8,100 bases of DNA from an uncultured Bacteroidales bacterium (lineage in GTDB: Bacteria; Bacteroidota; Bacteroidia; Bacteroidales; F082), in assembly GCA_937877465.1 (NCBI GenBank), contig CALFIT010000044.1, forward strand, positions 1 through 8,100, in the 5' to 3' direction. The notes beneath the pieces were generated by a model. It made no database searches, was not told the origin of the DNA, and saw only the letters and a list, made by a program, of their open reading frames with translations. This document shows, piece after piece, positions 5,809-8,100 of this stretch (position 1 is the stretch's first letter; each line of letters starts with the position of its first letter). Both the position numbers and the translations under genes were made by a program.

Positions 5809-6371
5809 TATGCTGCCTCCTTGATGAATAGCTCTGTCAATCCGTTCTGTCGGCCTGCCACATAGCCCAACTCGTTGCCGGCGGCATCGCGCACGATTTC
5901 GCCATTGCGGACGACTTGAAACACCTGCAGGGGATACTCCAGGCGGAAGCTAAGGATGGTCACCTCGTCGTCGACCTGCAATTTGCCGTTTAAGCTCTCA
6001 ATCACTCGGAATTTGTTCTCGCCAACACACAGCAAAGCGATATGGCGGTTGGGGAGCCATGACGCCTCTACCGTTGTTCCTTCGCGAATCTCATCGGCGA
6101 AGAAAGCTTTCTCTATCCAGTCGCTCTCAACGGGTTGGACACCTGTCAGCGCTTCCCATGAAGGCGAACCGAGATAATGCGCCAAGGCATCAAGCGTGGC
6201 CTTACGGGGCGCGATGGGCGACTTGGCGTAACCCATCAACCGCTTCAAAGTGTTGACACCCAAACGGTCGTTGGCTGGAAACGACTCCGAAAGTACCTCG
6301 AAGTCCTTGGCATTGCTGAAGTCGAGCCCCGACTTCTTCTTGATCATGGCTATGATGGGAAGGGATAACAT
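5808..6371 (-). CDS. kinase-partner protein with helical, HTH-like N-terminal domain
   Basis: A 187-residue protein. Residues about 10-75 (KKKSGLDFSNAKDFEVLSE, LGVNTLKRLMGY, KATLDALAHYLGSPSWEAL) form a small helical domain common in Bacteroidota, with helix-turn-helix appearance and the hallmark ending LAxYLGxxSWEAL. Residues about 95-187 look all-beta: many alternating hydrophobic strands around VEASWLPNR, KFRVIESLNGKLQV and FQVVRNGEIV. The first start (6371) would give a hydrophobic N-terminus (MLSLPIIAM); ATG at 6347 begins MIKKKSG and may be the true start, because the recognisable domain begins there. Promoter distance allows either. The stop TAA shares a base with the kinase ATG, so it is the first gene of a two-gene operon and probably a regulator or partner of the kinase. 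Exact function unknown. Confidence 0.85.
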   Translation of the reverse strand: MLSLPIIAMIKKKSGLDFSNAKDFEVLSESFPANDRLGVNTLKRLMGYAKSPIAPRKATLDALAHYLGSPSWEALTGVQPVESDWIEKAFFADEIREGTTVEASWLPNRHIALLCVGENKFRVIESLNGKLQVDDEVTILSFRLEYPLQVFQVVRNGEIVRDAAGNELGYVAGRQNGLTELFIKEAA

Positions 6372-6390
6372 AATACCAAATAGTTTGAGG

Positions 6391-6423
6391 CAAAAATAAG
6401 GATTAATTCATTTGGGAACACAA
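6391..6423 (-). promoter_or_regulatory. promoter of the kinase operon
   Basis: On the minus strand TATTTTTG occupies 6398-6391, an exact -7 box, with TTG at 6423-6421 as a possible -33 element 22 bases away. The first ATG (6371) lies 19 bases downstream and the alternative ATG (6347) 43 bases downstream. Confidence 0.65.
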
Positions 6424-6472
6424 GAAATTGCAAATGGATGAAGTGGATGATGCTTCGATAAGCTCAGCACCC

Positions 6473-6480
6473 TACTTTTG
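6473..6480 (+). promoter_or_regulatory. -7 box of the small HTH gene
   Basis: TACTTTTG fits TAnnTTTG and stands 19 bases before the ATG at 6500. No convincing -33 TTTG is present; the expected place is taken by a REP-like sequence (6452-6470). The promoter is divergent from that of the kinase operon. Confidence 0.55.
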
Positions 6481-6499
6481 AGTCGAAAACAAGGATAGC

Positions 6500-6760
6500 A
6501 TGGAAGAAGCAATAAACAGCATTCACATCGGACACCTCATCCAAGCGCAGCTGAAGGCCGACCAGCGCAGCGCCAGCTGGCTGGCACGCGAAATCGGCTG
6601 CACCCGCAACCACGTTTACAAAATCTTCCGCAAGCCCTCCTTGGAAGGCAACCTCATCCTCCGCATCTCCAATGCAATGAATTTCAACTTTTTCCAATAC
6701 TACACGGCGGAATTTCTCGAAAGGATGAAGGCGCGGATGGGGGAAAAGACGGAGGAATAG
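6500..6760 (+). CDS. small helix-turn-helix DNA-binding protein
   Basis: An 86-residue protein. Residues 8-20 (IHIGHLIQAQLKA) form a first helix, and SWLAREIGCTRNHVYKIF (26-43) is a clear Cro/C1-like helix-turn-helix, with GCT at the turn and RNHVYKIF as the recognition helix. LILRISNAMNFNFFQYY follows, as in the XRE-type regulators common in Bacteroidales (which typically read HIGHLIQ...R.VAWLA...C...NVY.IF...LLRIS.AL..NFF). The charged tail is short. It is probably a single-domain transcription regulator. Its gene is divergent from the kinase operon (128 bases between start codons), so that shared region may be its operator. Its stop is only 8 bases from the convergent hydF stop, and no terminator is visible between them. 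Confidence 0.85.
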   Translation: MEEAINSIHIGHLIQAQLKADQRSASWLAREIGCTRNHVYKIFRKPSLEGNLILRISNAMNFNFFQYYTAEFLERMKARMGEKTEE

Positions 6761-6768
6761 ACAAACGC

Positions 6769-7959
6769 TTACTTACAAAACGGCTCCATCACCCGCTCGA
6801 AGATCCCATTCATATAAGCCAAAGCCATGCCATAGTTGCTGATGGGAATGCCTTGATTCACAAAAAGATTGGTGCGGTTGAGCAGCTGTTTCCTTGTGCT
6901 CATACAGCCGCCGCATTGGATGGCCATGGCATATTTTTCAGGATTGGCAATGGGCGACAAACCCGCCACATACTCGAAATGGATGTCTTTTCCGGTGTAT
7001 TTTAAAATCATGCGAGGCAGTTTCACGCGGCCGATGTCCTCGCAGGTGCTGTGGTGGGTACACGACTCGAGGAGCAAGACCGTGTCGCCATCCTTCAGTT
7101 CGGAAAGGTGGGGCGTGCCTTTTACATAATGGTCGAAGTCGCCGCGCAGCCGTGCCATGACGATGCTGAAGCTGGTCAGCGGGATGTCGGCAGGGACAAT
7201 TTTACTCACAAAGCCAAACACTTGACTATCCGTGACAACCAAGGCGAGCTTGGGCATGGTTTCCAAATACTGTTGCAAATGCGTTTCTTTCAGCACGACG
7301 CAGACGCATTCGTTGTCCAACACGTCGCGGATGGCCATCACCTGAGGCAGGATGAGGCGGCCTTCGGGGGCTTCCGAGTCGACGGGGCAGACCAAGACGA
7401 CCGTTTCGTTTGGATGGATGATGCCGCCCAAGAGCGACATTTTCTGGTAGGCGCTTTCGGGGATGGCCTTTTTGAGCAAGTCGACGAGCGGGGCGATGTC
7501 GTCGTTGCGCGACACACTGAAATCCAACACTTTGACCTCATGCCGTTGCTCTATCACGGCCTTTGTGACGGCAAGGAGCGGCTCTTGGTCGGCCTTGTTG
7601 TGGACGACGAAAAACGGCACCGCCAACGCTTTCATTCGGGCCGCCAACCGCCTTTCGGTCTCGTCGAATTGGTTTCCCGCAATGACGAGGATGGCGCAAT
7701 CCACCTCCTCAAGCGCTTTCATGGTCTTGTCGATGCGCTGTTGCCCAAGTTCGCCCACGTCGTCAATACCAGCCGTATCGATAAGCACGCACGGCCCGAT
7801 GCCGAAGATCTCGATGCTTTTCTTGACGGGGTCGGTGGTGGTGCCCGCCGTGTCGCTCACGATGGCGATTTGTTGTCCTGTCAGGCGGTTGATGAGGCTG
7901 CTTTTGCCGACGTTGCGCCGACCGAAAATGCCGATATGGGGTTTGAGGTCCTTTGCCAT
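6769..7959 (-). CDS. hydF: [FeFe]-hydrogenase maturation GTPase HydF
   Basis: A 396-residue protein of normal length for HydF. The N-terminal GTPase domain carries G1 GRRNVGKS (13-20), the G2 Thr in GTTTDPV (T41), G3 DTAG (61-64) and G4 NKAD (121-124). The middle is a dimerisation domain. The C-terminal Fe-S cluster domain has C300-T-H302 and C349-GG-C352, the CxH...CxxC pattern that holds the [4Fe-4S] cluster on which the 2Fe precursor of the H-cluster is assembled. HydF receives this precursor with help from HydE and HydG and passes it to apo-HydA. A GTG at 7965 would add two residues; I prefer ATG 7959 because GTG starts are uncommon in this phylum. No hydE, hydG or hydrogenase gene lies in the window. 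The gene is monocistronic on the visible sequence and convergent with the small HTH gene. Confidence 0.96.
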   Translation of the reverse strand: MAKDLKPHIGIFGRRNVGKSSLINRLTGQQIAIVSDTAGTTTDPVKKSIEIFGIGPCVLIDTAGIDDVGELGQQRIDKTMKALEEVDCAILVIAGNQFDETERRLAARMKALAVPFFVVHNKADQEPLLAVTKAVIEQRHEVKVLDFSVSRNDDIAPLVDLLKKAIPESAYQKMSLLGGIIHPNETVVLVCPVDSEAPEGRLILPQVMAIRDVLDNECVCVVLKETHLQQYLETMPKLALVVTDSQVFGFVSKIVPADIPLTSFSIVMARLRGDFDHYVKGTPHLSELKDGDTVLLLESCTHHSTCEDIGRVKLPRMILKYTGKDIHFEYVAGLSPIANPEKYAMAIQCGGCMSTRKQLLNRTNLFVNQGIPISNYGMALAYMNGIFERVMEPFCK

Positions 7960-7985
7960 TTGCACAAGTATTTTTGATTTCCTTG

Positions 7986-8019
7986 CAAAAATATGAAAAA
8001 AACGCCATTTGTCGCCAAA
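7986..8019 (-). promoter_or_regulatory. promoter of hydF
   Basis: On the minus strand TATTTTTG lies at 7993-7986, an exact -7 box, with TTTG at 8019-8016 some 22 bases upstream. The ATG at 7959 follows 26 bases after the box. Confidence 0.65.
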
Positions 8020-8050
8020 AACTTAAACCATTGACATAAAGCAATATATC

Positions 8051-8090
8051 CGACAGCAAACGACAACAAACGACTACAGTCGACTACAAA
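8051..8090. repeat. degenerate 10-bp tandem repeat, four units
   Basis: Four consecutive decamers read CGACAGCAAA, CGACAACAAA, CGACTACAGT and CGACTACAAA; a fifth copy may begin with CG at 8091. Every unit starts CGAC and has C at position 7. There is no coding frame. It lies about 30 bases upstream of the hydF promoter and reaches almost to the window edge, so the array may continue outside. Confidence 0.75.
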
Positions 8091-8100
8091 CGTTTAATCA

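Noticed and set aside
7051..7977. 308-codon open frame on the plus strand
   Set aside because: It lies wholly opposite hydF, whose protein shows all GTPase and Fe-S motifs. The composition (many His, Asp and Arg, no domain) is that of an antisense shadow.
8051..8090. CRISPR array
   Set aside because: Units are 10 bases with no spacers between them, so it is a simple tandem repeat.

Overview
The window looks like a chromosomal stretch from an anaerobic Bacteroidota bacterium, probably order Bacteroidales (Prevotella-like). The evidence is the promoter style (four exact TATTTTTG boxes fitting the Bacteroidetes -7 consensus TAnnTTTG), the absence of clear Shine-Dalgarno sites, a Bacteroidales-type DUF234/AAA ATPase remnant, a membrane Ser/Thr kinase with a Bacteroidales-style outer domain, and HydF, which implies [FeFe]-hydrogenase metabolism. 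There are no rRNA or tRNA genes, no CRISPR array and no intact transposase.

Region 1 (about 20-3540, plus strand) is a compact operon-like cassette with its own promoter and a strong intrinsic terminator. In order it holds: a small membrane protein; a radical SAM/SPASM enzyme whose N-terminus looks like a peptide-recognition (RRE/PqqD-like) winged helix; a 34-residue Cys-containing peptide starting 11 bases after the enzyme's stop codon; a strong hairpin; a 72-residue helical protein; a 279-residue protein whose motifs line up with the kinase-like AMP-transferase SelO; and a 62-residue protein with four CxxC knuckles. The simplest reading is an undescribed RiPP-type (ribosomally made, post-translationally modified peptide) system: the radical SAM enzyme would modify the short peptide, and the SelO-like protein could add a second modification or regulate. 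That assignment is inference; the gene order and motifs are directly visible.

Region 2 (about 3540-4195) has no intact gene. It carries two terminator-like or palindromic repeats sharing the arm GCGAAATCCATC, two similar hairpins built on GCCAAAACTC, a good promoter, and a DUF234-type ATPase gene reduced to its first ~25 and last ~80 codons.

Region 3 (4195-6371, minus strand) is a two-gene operon with a one-base stop/start overlap: a 187-residue protein with a helical N-terminal domain, then a transmembrane Ser/Thr kinase. A divergent gene (6500-6760, plus) encodes a small helix-turn-helix protein. It ends 8 bases from the convergent hydF (6769-7959, minus), the GTPase/scaffold for [FeFe]-hydrogenase maturation. 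Upstream of hydF lies a promoter and, at the window edge, a 10-bp tandem repeat.
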